Below, one piece after another: positions 1 through 8,517 of a stretch of 64,000 bases of DNA; the first letter of the stretch is position 1, and each line of letters begins with the position of its first letter. Both the position numbers and the translations under genes were made by a program. The notes under the pieces were generated by a model. The model worked only from the letters and a program-made list of their open reading frames with translations. It was not told the origin of the DNA and ran no database searches. The DNA comes from Pseudo-nitzschia pungens (Eukaryota; Bacillariophyta; Bacillariophyceae; Bacillariales; Bacillariaceae), in the NCBI GenBank assembly GCA_037355855.1, contig CM074764.1, forward strand, positions 1,240,001 through 1,304,000. Reading direction: 5' to 3'.

Positions 1-531
1 AACATCGACGAGAGCCATTCCTAAATTTTAACGATTTGCGAGGCAGTCGCTGCCTTTAGACTCTGGATTCATCTTTGTCAACAACGCGAACCCAAGGAAT
101 CCGATTATGACATACAATGGAACAACCAATCAACAACACACTGCAGTGCATTATAATATATCAAATACATGTTTAGTATAACTTAATAGCTACGCTGTTC
201 CGCTTACCCATGCATTTTTAGAGGCATGGTTTTTCCTCGGCAGATGGAAAAATGGCATTTGCAACCGACGTTGCCATGGTTTGTCCCTAGAGAGAAACGA
301 GACTCCTCTGTATGGGACCGTACGGACTCATCAGCATTTATTCGAATAGATGTAAATACTATAATATTACGTATATTGTTTATTATATTATTATTATAAT
401 ATAATAGTGATAGTTGGTTACAGTACCGTGTAGTAAGGTAGTAAGTAAGTTAGTTGACGAACAACAGCAGTTCGGTTCGTTTCGTTTCGTTTCGTTTGGG
501 GATGGAATCATCATCGTCATCGATGCCCTCG
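1..531. other. Intergenic left end, no gene seen
   Basis: AT-rich sequence with an (ATT)n-like tract around 360-405 and a TTTCG pentamer run around 476-497. It includes the presumed 3' UTR of the uS5m gene on the minus strand. No convincing coding or RNA gene was recognised. Confidence 0.6.
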
Positions 532-1047
532 TCAGATTCCCAGGCGCTTGGCCCGCTGGAGGTTGACCAGTCTCAAACCCCGCTTGAGCGCCACCTCGTC
601 GAGCGACTCGTGGGTCATGAGCGCCTTGAAGGTGGCCCGGACCACGTTGTAGTGGTTCCGGCTGCCGTGCGCCTTGGCGACCACGTTGGTGATTCCCAGC
701 AGCTTGAGGATCTCGCAGCAGAGCGGGTTGCCCCGGAGCCCGTTGGTGGTGGTTCGGAGGACGACCTTGCAGGAGTTCTGCCGGCCCACCAGGTCCCGGG
801 TGAGGGTCTTTCCGCGGTACCGGTCCACGAAGAATATGTTGCGCTTGGCCATCCGGCAGGCGATCTCGACGGCGTCCTCCGGCTCGAAGGCCTTGCCGAC
901 GCCGAATCCGGCGCAGCCGCGGAGGTTGCCTCCGATGACGAGGGCCCGGAAGGAGACGACGCGTCCTCCCCGCCACATCTTGCTGACCCGGTCGGTGCGG
1001 ATCAGCATCTCGCCCCTGGTGGGGGTGTGCGTGTGTGCGCGTAAAGA

Positions 1048-1082
<35 letters not shown>

Positions 1083-2210
1083 TGATAGAGAGAGAGAGAG
1101 AGAAACAACAAAAATCGAGTATCAGCGTGGATTCTTTTTGTTTTCATGGGGAAAGAGTTGGGTCGAAATTCCAATCGGTCGTCGCTCGAATGGATCCGAT
1201 TCGGCATGTCTCCTGACGACGCCAAGTTGTTCGCGGCACCAACTGCTTGCTACCTCTGTTTTTGTGTGTGCGTGTGTGTGCGTGTGTCTGTTTATGTGTG
1301 CATGCATGCATATGCATGCACGCAGCACGGTATTTCTTTCGTTCCCCATTGCATTCCGACTGACTCACCATTCTCCGTGCGCCAATTGGTTGCGGGGAAT
1401 CTGGGTCTCCGCCGTGTCGTCGCCCGCCTCTTCGTTGCTGCCCCTTGCGGTCGCAAACAGGTCGTCCGTCGTGGGCAGCTCCATGTACTCGAATCGCTCC
1501 CTCTCGACCAGCTCGTCGATCCTGCGGAGCATTTCCTCCGAGGCGGCCTCCGAGTAGGTGTCGGCCGCCACGGCCCGCCGGGTCCCCACCAAGTCCTCGG
1601 TCGACCCGTCCGCGCTGGTGAAAAAGTCCATGAGTTTCAGCTCGGATTCCAGGGTGTCGATGTCGACGGTCGCATTCGCATTCGCATTCGCATTCGCGGT
1701 GGCTTCGGAAACCGCCGCCTCGTGGCGGAGGGCCCGGAGGGCGCCCCCCACCAGGGGACCGAGGGACGTCAGGTCGTCCTCCTCCTCGTCGAGGTCCAGA
1801 GCGTCCCGGACGCGGATCTGGGATCGATCGATCCTGGGGAGGGCGGTCTTGGCGTCGTTGGGTTCCCTCGGTCCGGCAGTGGCAGTGGCAGCGAGCTGCT
1901 TGCGGGCCATTCCACGGGCCCGATCCAGACGGGAGTAGTAGCCGTTCTTGGAAGGGGCGCGGCGGGGGCGAAAGGATCGGGGCTTTTTGTTGCTGCCGCT
2001 GCTGCCGCTGCTGCTACTGGATTTCCAACGGACCCGTCCGTCGCAAGCCGGTGGGGGAAGAATCGCTCCCGGGGCTGCTGTCGCGGTCCGCTGCCGGCTG
2101 CCGGCAGCGGCAGCGGTGGCCGCCCTCGAAGACCATCCCGAGAGGGAAGGGGAAGCCGACGCCGCCCTGGCCGATGCGGACAGCGCTCGCGTCCAGCACG
2201 AGGAAATCAT
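532..2210 (-). CDS. MRPS5: Mitochondrial small-subunit ribosomal protein uS5 (S5)
   Basis: Two exons on the minus strand: 2210-1369 and 1015-532, joined by a 353-nt intron with donor GTGAGT and acceptor CCCACCAG. Splicing restores WGEMLIRTDRVSK and the classical S5 N-terminal fold (WRGGRVVSFRALV, GFGVGKA) followed by the S5 C-terminal domain (GLRGNPLCCEILKLLGI, KAHGSRNHYNVVRATFKAL). The predicted protein is 441 residues. I start at the second Met because it opens an Arg/Ser/Ala-rich presequence (MISSCWTRALSASARAA) typical of mitochondrial import; a further upstream Met at 2291 is possible. The roughly 280-residue N-terminal extension, partly low-complexity (Ala-Asn repeat near 1676-1697), fits mitochondrial rather than plastid or cytosolic S5. 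Role: part of the mitoribosomal small subunit, near the mRNA entry and decoding site. The intron carries TA, GA and TG microsatellites. Confidence 0.88.
1049..1103. repeat. (TA)n-(GA)n microsatellite in uS5m intron
   Basis: A run of alternating TA followed directly by GA dinucleotides, lying inside the single intron of the uS5m gene. Confidence 0.9.
1259..1322. repeat. (TG)n / TGCA-rich tract in uS5m intron
   Basis: GTGTGTGCGTGTG-type repeat grading into repeated GCATGCAT, in the 5' part of the same intron (minus-strand sense). Confidence 0.85.
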
Positions 2211-2370
2211 TGTTGCCGGGTTCGTTCGTTCAGAATAATCGGTGGGTTTGCGGATTGGTGGTTCGAGGACGATTGGACTTTCTCGCGACAACCGGGCTTT
2301 TGTTTGTTACTGCTGCTCTCTCTCTCTCTCTCTCTTCCGAGACGAATGATCCGAACGGATGTCTGTAAAG

Positions 2371-2403
2371 GATTCGACTCGATTCGATTCGATTCGATTC
2401 GAT
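2371..2403. repeat. (GATTC)n microsatellite
   Basis: About five tandem copies of the pentamer, upstream of uS5m. Confidence 0.85.
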
Positions 2404-2929
2404 GTTATGATATGATCGGATAAACCGGGATCTACGTCGGTAGCAGGATCTCGGTCTTGTCCTTGCTCTGGATCTGGCGACTCACTCGTTGAATCTCGAA
2501 GTTGTCACTTGTCGATAGGGCATTAAACCTTACCGGTACCGTAGAGCAATGCACGCACCAAAAACTCCACCACTCGTCGTTGTTTCGGAGGGGCAAACAG
2601 AGCGAGAGAGAGTGAGTGAGTGAGTCGATCAATCGATGGATCGAACCCGAGAAGCTCTTGCGACGAAAACACTAACCTCCCATACGGTATCGTCTGTCGT
2701 GCGTCTGGTGGGATCGCAGCAAACATACGATACATACTGTATCTACCGTACCGTACGTATCTACATGACCATAGGGTCAATTCGGACTTCCTGTAGCTGT
2801 ACCAGACTACATATACCATACTACATACGAAACTTAGTTTTAGTATCATTAGAAGTAGGTTGAAGTTGGCACTCGACTTTCTTTTTCTTTTGGATTTTGA
2901 GATTTTGATTTTGAGATCGAGATTGATGC

Positions 2930-2965
2930 ATCACCCATCATCCATCATCCATCATCCATCATCAC
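2930..2965. repeat. (CATCCAT)n repeat
   Basis: Tandem seven-base units about 170 bp upstream of the pseudouridine synthase start. Confidence 0.8.
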
Positions 2966-3134
2966 TTTTTTCGTTTCCCGGTACGAGTATTGACAATGGA
3001 CGATCAGTGATTGCGATCCATCGTCTCGATCCGAGATCGATTCAAAACTGCTCTGTCGCGTCCCAACCTAGCGTTCCATTCTCGAACCTTCCGACCAACG
3101 AAAAAATTACGGCGCCAGCGGCAGCGGCAGCAGC

Positions 3135-4871
3135 ATGGTCGAACCCGCGTGTCGCGTGTGCGCGCTTCCCCCGCACATGGGAATTCGCCTGGCGGAGGAC
3201 CAGCGGCTGCCGGGCGGCAACGACAGCGATAAGGACAACGGTAACGGCAACGATGGGGACAGCGACGCAAATGCCCCGAGCCTTCCCGAGATTCTGCGCC
3301 TCGACAACGTGCGGCACGTGGCTCCGTACTTTGTCCACCGGGAACTCCCGGTGGGAAGACTCGCGAGGGGGGAAACGCTCGGAACGGCCCTCGGGGTCCT
3401 TCCCGAGGACTATGGTCGCGAGAATGAAAGCAAGAGCCAAAGTCAAACCCAGAGTCGAACTCAGAGTCAGAATCGAAGTCAAACTCGAAATCGAAAGGAG
3501 CATGGCAGCGACAAAGCCCACGCAGCGACGCGAGTCCACCCAATCCGCAACACCAGCATCGTCACCAACAAGGCACTGAGAGACTGGTGGCCCGGGGAAC
3601 TCGTTGCGGGGCGGCTGCTGCTCCTACGGAAAACGAAAACGAAAACGAAAGCAAGAGACACCAACGAATCCGGCATCGAGTCGACAATCGGAACCGCACC
3701 AATCCCTGCGACTCCCGAGACCGTCGCACAAAACGCCGGCGACGTTTTGATCGGGCGCTACCACTTTCACGAGCAGTCCATCGGCTTTCGCAACGACGAC
3801 GACGACGACGACGAAAAAGAAGAAGAAAAAGACGGCACCAAGCCCGCGATCGTGCACGAGGACGATCGCTACGTCGCGCTGAACAAGCCCGGTGGGATCG
3901 ATGTCCTGTCCAATCCCGATGCCCACCGGGTCTTTCAGAGTCTTCCCGGCCTGGCCCTCACGGGGGACCTGCGTCGCGGTCCCGATTCTCGTTCTCGTTC
4001 TGGTTCTGGTCCTCGTTCTTTTGCTCTGTTCCCGGCCCACCGGATCGACCACCCCGTCTCGGGGCTGGTGTGCTGCGGCCTCACGCCCTCCGACGCGAAG
4101 CGGCTGTCCCGCCGGATCCAGGCCCGGGAGACGGCCAAGACGTACCTGGCGCGCGTGAGTGTGGGCGGAAGCGGAAGCCGGCTGGCCGCGGAGCTGCTCG
4201 GGAGCCTCCCGAGGGACGTCACCGTCCCGCTGGGATTCGATCGGTCGACGGGCACGGCCGTGGCAGTGGACCGAGTCGGCGCAACCGCGAGTTTCGACGA
4301 CGCAAATTCGGACGCGAACGCAAATTCCAATACCAACACAAACACAAACACCGACAACTCTTCCCTCCCCCTTCGTTGCAAGGAAGCCCGGACGACCGTG
4401 CTTGAGGTGCTCGTGCCGGACCTCGGGGACGGAACGGCGGTGATTGCCGTCCGGCCACACACCGGACGAAAGCACCAGATCCGAAAGCACCTGCAGCACG
4501 CCGGGATTCCCATTGCCAACGACGAGCGGTACGGCGGAAGCCGAAGCGGAAGCGGCGGCGGAGGGAGCAGCCGTTTCACGAGCCGGCGCTCGGCGTACGG
4601 CCTGCCCGATCCATCCCCGGAGTTGGTGCGGTTCTTTGCCGATCGGACCGCTCCCGGCTGCCGCCACTGCTCGTATTTGCAATCCCTGTTTCGCAACGAC
4701 AACAACGACAACAACAATGACAACGACACGTCCCTCGGACCCCTTCTGAGCCAACCCATCTGGCTCCACTCGTGGAGGTACGAGTTTCCGTCCCTGGAAC
4801 TCTCCTTCGAGGCTCCCCCGCCAGCCTGGGCATGCCCGGAGCGATGGTCCTCGGAGCGAACCGAGCCGTGA
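3135..4871 (+). CDS. RluA-family RNA pseudouridine synthase
   Basis: Single uninterrupted reading frame of 578 residues. The catalytic core is clear: YVALNKPGGIDVL near residue 248, the HRID motif at about 302-305 whose Asp is the catalytic nucleophile of the family (HRIDHPVSGLVC here against the usual HRLDxxTSG), and the C-terminal PHTGRKHQIRKHL block near 441-453 followed by DERYGG. The enzyme isomerises uridine to pseudouridine in rRNA or tRNA. The N-terminal part (APYFVHRELPVGRLARG) resembles the region before the core in plant PUS5/PUS7-like enzymes. Long low-complexity inserts (Ser-Gln-Arg around residue 95-120; Asn-Thr and Asp-Glu runs) interrupt the domain but stay in frame. No obvious targeting peptide, so the compartment is uncertain. 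The GC-rich coding sequence creates long spurious antisense frames. Confidence 0.88.
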   Translation: MVEPACRVCALPPHMGIRLAEDQRLPGGNDSDKDNGNGNDGDSDANAPSLPEILRLDNVRHVAPYFVHRELPVGRLARGETLGTALGVLPEDYGRENESKSQSQTQSRTQSQNRSQTRNRKEHGSDKAHAATRVHPIRNTSIVTNKALRDWWPGELVAGRLLLLRKTKTKTKARDTNESGIESTIGTAPIPATPETVAQNAGDVLIGRYHFHEQSIGFRNDDDDDDEKEEEKDGTKPAIVHEDDRYVALNKPGGIDVLSNPDAHRVFQSLPGLALTGDLRRGPDSRSRSGSGPRSFALFPAHRIDHPVSGLVCCGLTPSDAKRLSRRIQARETAKTYLARVSVGGSGSRLAAELLGSLPRDVTVPLGFDRSTGTAVAVDRVGATASFDDANSDANANSNTNTNTNTDNSSLPLRCKEARTTVLEVLVPDLGDGTAVIAVRPHTGRKHQIRKHLQHAGIPIANDERYGGSRSGSGGGGSSRFTSRRSAYGLPDPSPELVRFFADRTAPGCRHCSYLQSLFRNDNNDNNNDNDTSLGPLLSQPIWLHSWRYEFPSLELSFEAPPPAWACPERWSSERTEP

Positions 4872-5555
4872 CGCGTGAAATACCGTGAAATGCCATGAAA
4901 TACCGTGCCGTATTGCACGCATGTTGAGTTAGCGATAGCGATAGCGATAGCGGAGAACTCGATGTGCTGTTCTTCGCTCTCTTGTTCCAACCATGAATGA
5001 ACTCGCGAGGATTTATGGAATGACTGAATGAATCGGTGATACTACTGCTGCACTACCCATCAATCATTGGAAGAGAAGAAACAAACCGCGATCGGAATCG
5101 GAACGCGGTCGAGCCAAAGAACGGCAGGGACATGACCGAGTCGGTACGCACGCTGCGTGGACATGGAACAAAAGCCACGAGGGACGCAGTTGCAAGCAAT
5201 GCAATGCAATTCAATGGAATACATACAGCTCTTGCAACAAGAGAGAAACAGGAGACAAGTACCGCACCGGGCTCAGGATGGAAGCATCCGGGCGGAACCA
5301 GAGGCAGCAAGCTCCATCAACATCAACATCAACATCAACGCCAAGGTCAAAACCAAAGGCTCGATCGACGCAGAATTCCGAGTCGGGTTTGGAATCAATC
5401 AATCAATCAACCAACCAACCAATCAATCACTCGTCGTCACGATTGGAAACTGCAACCTATCGCATCGCATCGCATCGCAATGTTGTTCTCGAACATCCTC
5501 TACCAATAGTACAATAATGTAATCGCATCGTATTACTACAATCATCATCACACAA
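4872..5555. other. Convergent intergenic region, no gene seen
   Basis: Separates the 3' ends of two convergent genes. It contains GCGATA repeats (4930-4950), CATCAA repeats (5315-5340) and an AATCAATCAATC/CCAACC tract (5394-5430). Frames here are short and repeat-driven. Confidence 0.6.
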
Positions 5556-7232
5556 TCATCCCCGTTCCAGATCCCGCAACTCGATGCCACGACCATCATC
5601 ATTGTCGTTGTCATTATCAACGTCGTCGTCGTCGTTGCCATTGTCGGCCTCGTGAAACACATGGACCTTACCATTGTCATCATCATCATCATCATCATCA
5701 CTATCGTCATCATAACTATTATCGTCATTGTCGTCTTCGTCGTCACTATCCTCGTTGTCGACGTGTACCACCAGCAGACTCTCCCGCTCCTGCCGGGTCA
5801 GCGGGTCGACAAACTCGCTCACGGACATGGCCATCATGTTGTTGTGGTTGTGGTTGCGGTTGCGGTTGTGGTTGTGGTTTCCGCGCGCAAACGCACGCGA
5901 TCCTCCTCCCGGTGGTTGCGGTGGTTGTGGCTCGCGAACCACCGCCGAACCGCGGGTGTCCCACGCGTAGACGATCGCGACGCCCCCCACCAGGTCGCTC
6001 AGAAAGGCCCCGTCCCTCCGGAAAAATCCCGGGACCCACCCGAAGCAGACCGCGTTGAGCGGCACCAGGAGGACCGCCTGGCAGAGCACCTTTCCGAACG
6101 AGACGCGGTTTCCCTCCCCCGACGACACCATCAGCAGTCCCAGCACCCACATGCCGACCGTCCGGCCGAAGCAGCCCACCAGAAAGATCCAGTAGCAATT
6201 GTTGAAGACCACAAAGAGGACCGGCTCGAACCACCAGGTTTCGGTCAGCTCTAGTAGTTTGGTGGGGATCCTTTCCGCGTCGTTGTTGTTGTTGGCAAAG
6301 ACCTCAACGAGGGTCCGGAAAATCGCCGCCAGGATGGCAAAACTCGCCCACACCAGGAGCGAATCGATGGACAGATAGAGGATTCGGTTGACCGCGCCGC
6401 TGGTGCGAAACTGGACGGCCCTGCCAAAGGTCCGGGGGTCCAGCTCGCGGGGATTCTTCCAAACGTCCTCCGAGTCGCGGGGACGGCCGGGCCGGGGGGG
6501 GAGGTAGTCGAAATCGAACGCGGGGAGCGGCTCGAAAGCTTCGTCGTCGGGTTCGTGTCGGTGCTCGTGCTCGTGTTCGTGTTCGTGTTCGTTTTCATCG
6601 GGATCGTGAGTTTCGTGTTCGTGTTCGTTTTCGTTTCGGTGATCGTTTTGGTGGTCGTCAATGAGATCCCGCTCCAGCCTGCGTCGTTTTCGTGTTCGCT
6701 TTCGCTTTCGTTTTCGTGAGAGTGTTTGTTTTTGCGTTCGCAATCGGAATCGCTTTGCATTGTTCTCTTTCGTTTCGTGTTGTTGTTTGGATTTGGGTTT
6801 GTATTTGGGTTTGGGTTTTCGATTCCCGTATTTGTTTTTGTTTCGATTGTTATTCATATTCTGATTTTTGTTTTGATTCTTGCTGCTTCGGCAGCAATAG
6901 CAACGACCGATCCGCTGTCCCCACTGATCGATCCAGGCCATCCGCGTCCGAAACAGATTGGCGAATCCGCTCATTACCCCCGAGGTCGACCGGGCGATGA
7001 TGTCCTCCAGATTGGATCGCCTCAAGAGCGCGTCGCAGTCGACCCGGGCCAGGTGGCGATTCAGGTCGACGCCATCGAGCAACCGGTCGGCGTCCACTTT
7101 TTCCAGCAGGGCGTCGAAATCGACCGATTGCAGGACGGCGTTCCAGTCCACCTTTTGGACGATGGCGTTCACGTCGAGGGATTCCACCACCGGAGAGGCC
7201 GCCCTGCCGACGACGGTTCCGATCCGGCGCAT
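5556..7232 (-). CDS. RDD-family membrane protein with N-terminal nonapeptide repeats
   Basis: Intronless frame of 558 residues. Residues about 19-81 form seven tandem nine-residue units of pattern V-D-x-[ND]-x-[LV]-[LV]-x-x (for example VDWNAVLQS, VDFDALLEK, VDADRLLDG), ending in IIARSTSGV. A long Lys/Arg/Asn then His/Glu low-complexity linker follows (about 110-240). The RDD domain covers about 290-460: transmembrane segments around LYLSIDSLLVWASFAILAAIF, WIFLVGCFGRTVGMWVLGLLM and the motif FGKVLCQAVLLVPL, then GFFRRDGAFLSDLVGGVAIVYAWD. RDD proteins are polytopic membrane proteins, mostly of unknown transport or stress function. From memory of the family, the nonapeptide repeat plus STSG plus RDD order is known in actinobacteria, so bacterial origin is possible. 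The C-terminal tail is Asp-rich and microsatellite-encoded. Confidence 0.75.
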   Translation of the reverse strand: MRRIGTVVGRAASPVVESLDVNAIVQKVDWNAVLQSVDFDALLEKVDADRLLDGVDLNRHLARVDCDALLRRSNLEDIIARSTSGVMSGFANLFRTRMAWIDQWGQRIGRCYCCRSSKNQNKNQNMNNNRNKNKYGNRKPKPKYKPKSKQQHETKENNAKRFRLRTQKQTLSRKRKRKRTRKRRRLERDLIDDHQNDHRNENEHEHETHDPDENEHEHEHEHEHRHEPDDEAFEPLPAFDFDYLPPRPGRPRDSEDVWKNPRELDPRTFGRAVQFRTSGAVNRILYLSIDSLLVWASFAILAAIFRTLVEVFANNNNDAERIPTKLLELTETWWFEPVLFVVFNNCYWIFLVGCFGRTVGMWVLGLLMVSSGEGNRVSFGKVLCQAVLLVPLNAVCFGWVPGFFRRDGAFLSDLVGGVAIVYAWDTRGSAVVREPQPPQPPGGGSRAFARGNHNHNRNRNHNHNNMMAMSVSEFVDPLTRQERESLLVVHVDNEDSDDEDDNDDNSYDDDSDDDDDDDDNGKVHVFHEADNGNDDDDVDNDNDNDDGRGIELRDLERG

Positions 7233-7778
7233 TTTGTGGGGAGTGGGAAGTGGGGAGTGGGGAGTGGAGAGGAATGGAGTGAAGCGAAGGTACTTTGTAC
7301 TTGTGCTGATGATTGCGATTGTGATAGTGATTGTTCTTGTTCTTGTTCTTGTGCTGGTCCCAACAAAATGATATCAATCCCAGTCAACAATCCTACCGTA
7401 TGTACGGTACCTAAGTTACTTGTAAAAACAACCGAACCAGATTTTCCCGAACCCACCGTTCCACCGCACCAATATCGCTATTGTGTTGCGTTGTACTCGT
7501 GGTAAGTTACTGTATCTATCTAAAATATGCTTCTAACTTACTCGTAACCTTACTCGTATGCAAGTGTAAAGTGCGATGTGAAAGGAATTCTTCCTACTAC
7601 AAGTAAGTTACATAGCGGTAAATTTCGTAAGCTTTCTGCTGCTCCACTATCCGACAGTGATGTTTTTTGAGGTTTTCCGTTGCGAAATTCAAAAGTGATG
7701 TCCGGCGCGCCAAAAATTGGAATCAGAAAATCCGAACAAAGATTGAGACTGATCGAGTTTGATTCCCGACAAAAATCA
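7233..7778. other. Intergenic, TAC/GTA-rich, no protein gene seen
   Basis: 5' region of the RDD gene. It has a GGGGAGTG repeat at 7236-7266, a (TTGTTC)n tract near 7330-7350 and self-complementary TAC/GTA-rich stretches at 7390-7415 and 7500-7620. Confidence 0.55.
7766..7772 (-). other. Flank of permuted tRNA able to pair with upstream flank
   Basis: TTGTCGG just after the 5' half is complementary, with one bulged base, to CCGTACAA at 7878-7871 just before the 3' half. Such pairing would bring the two outer ends together in a bulge-helix-bulge-like structure needed for splicing. A TTTTT run at 7775-7771 overlaps this arm and could instead end RNA polymerase III transcription; the two readings conflict. 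Confidence 0.35.
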
Positions 7779-7859
7779 TCTGCAATCGAACGCTCTACCT
7801 CTGAGCTACAGGTGCGAATTGATAGCACCCGACGTGAATCGAACACGTGGCCATTCGAA
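7779..7859 (-). tRNA. trnC-GCA: Candidate circularly permuted tRNA-Cys(GCA)
   Basis: On the minus strand the 3' half comes first (7858/7859 to 7824), then an 8-nt linker (7823-7816), then the 5' half (7815 to 7779/7780). Rearranged, it folds as a standard 72-nt tRNA. Acceptor stem GCACCTG (7815-7809) pairs with CGGGTGC (7831-7825) with one G-U; then TA; D stem GCTC/GAGC (7806-7803, 7795-7792) with loop AGAGGTA; anticodon stem TTCGA (7790-7786) pairs perfectly with TCGAA (7858-7854); loop TTGCAG plus A or T, anticodon GCA at 7783-7781; variable loop TGGCC; T stem ACGTG/CACGT with loop TTCGATT; discriminator T, as expected for tRNA-Cys. The break lies in the anticodon loop next to position 37/38, where permuted tRNAs of other algae are also broken. 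Both halves carry their internal A-box-like (TAGCTCAGAGG) and B-box-like (GTTCGATTC) sequences. Confidence 0.8.
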
Positions 7860-7894
7860 CTATGCTGCTGTTGTACGGCACTCCGAAAATCAAG

Positions 7895-7903
7895 TATATA
7901 AAA
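7895..7903 (-). promoter_or_regulatory. TATA-like element upstream of permuted tRNA-Cys
   Basis: TTTTATATA on the minus strand, about 36 nt upstream of the start of the 3' half, consistent with an upstream TATA box of an algal RNA polymerase III gene. Confidence 0.4.
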
Positions 7904-8336
7904 TGATTTTTTTACATTGTGATTGCTCAAACATCAACAACGACGATCTCAATACACCCTCACAAAGTATGATTACCTTACTGTATCACTGTTAGGTTAC
8001 TTCGTATTTTTTGGGTCCGATTTCGGATTTCGATTCCAAACCGCCAAACCGACAATCCGACACTGCATGCACGGAGTAAGGATACGGTTCGTACACGTTC
8101 TCGCAGTATCATTATCATCTTCTGTTACTACAGTATTACTACTTGTACCGGTGCGAACGCAATTCGGATTGTTTACGTGTTCGGTGCTTGTACGCGGTGC
8201 AGCGAATCTGGCAGCGATTTCCTTGCATTCAAGGATCATTGATTGATTCATTCATTCAGTTGATTGATTGATTGATTGATTCGATCGATCGGTCGATCGA
8301 TCGCTCTTGCCGCAACAAACAACGGCAGCAGATCAA

Positions 8337-8380
8337 ACGAACGAACGAACGAACGAGCGAACGAACGTACGAACGTACGA
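8337..8380. repeat. (CGAA)n microsatellite
   Basis: Tandem CGAA/CGAG units in the 5' region of the gene starting at 8518. Confidence 0.85.
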
Positions 8381-8453
8381 ATCAACACCGGGGAGACGAG
8401 ACGAGTCGAGACAAACCCATCGTGGAGTTCAAATCCGTCCGTCGTCTTCTGTC

Positions 8454-8506
8454 AAACAAAAACAAAAACAAAAACAAAAACAAAAACAAAAACAAAACAA
8501 AATCTA
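8454..8506. repeat. (AACAAA)n microsatellite
   Basis: About eight hexamer copies immediately 5' of the predicted start codon at 8518. Confidence 0.9.
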
Positions 8507-8517
8507 GTCGCTACAGT

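Larger units (their letters stand above)
2211..3134. other. Divergent intergenic region, no gene seen
   Basis: Shared 5' region between uS5m (minus) and the pseudouridine synthase (plus). It holds a (CT)n tract at 2315-2336, a (GATTC)n tract at 2371-2403, TAC/GTA-rich sequence at 2680-2850 and a CATC-type repeat at 2930-2965. No coding sequence recognised. Confidence 0.6.
7904..8517. other. Intergenic with CGAA and AACAAA repeats
   Basis: No gene seen. (GATT)n at 8261-8281, (CGAA)n at 8337-8380 and (AACAAA)n at 8454-8506, the last ending just before the ATG of the next gene. Confidence 0.6.

Noticed and set aside
383..1225. 280-codon minus-strand frame over uS5m exon 2
   Set aside because: Out of frame with the S5 domain and runs through intron microsatellites.
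3624..4922. 432-codon antisense frame across the pseudouridine synthase
   Set aside because: A shadow of a GC-rich gene; low-complexity translation with no domain.
7710..7815. Reading 7815 downward as an ordinary linear tRNA
   Set aside because: After the GCA loop the following bases (TGATT) do not pair with TTCGA and no T-arm appears downstream; the matching 3' half lies upstream instead.
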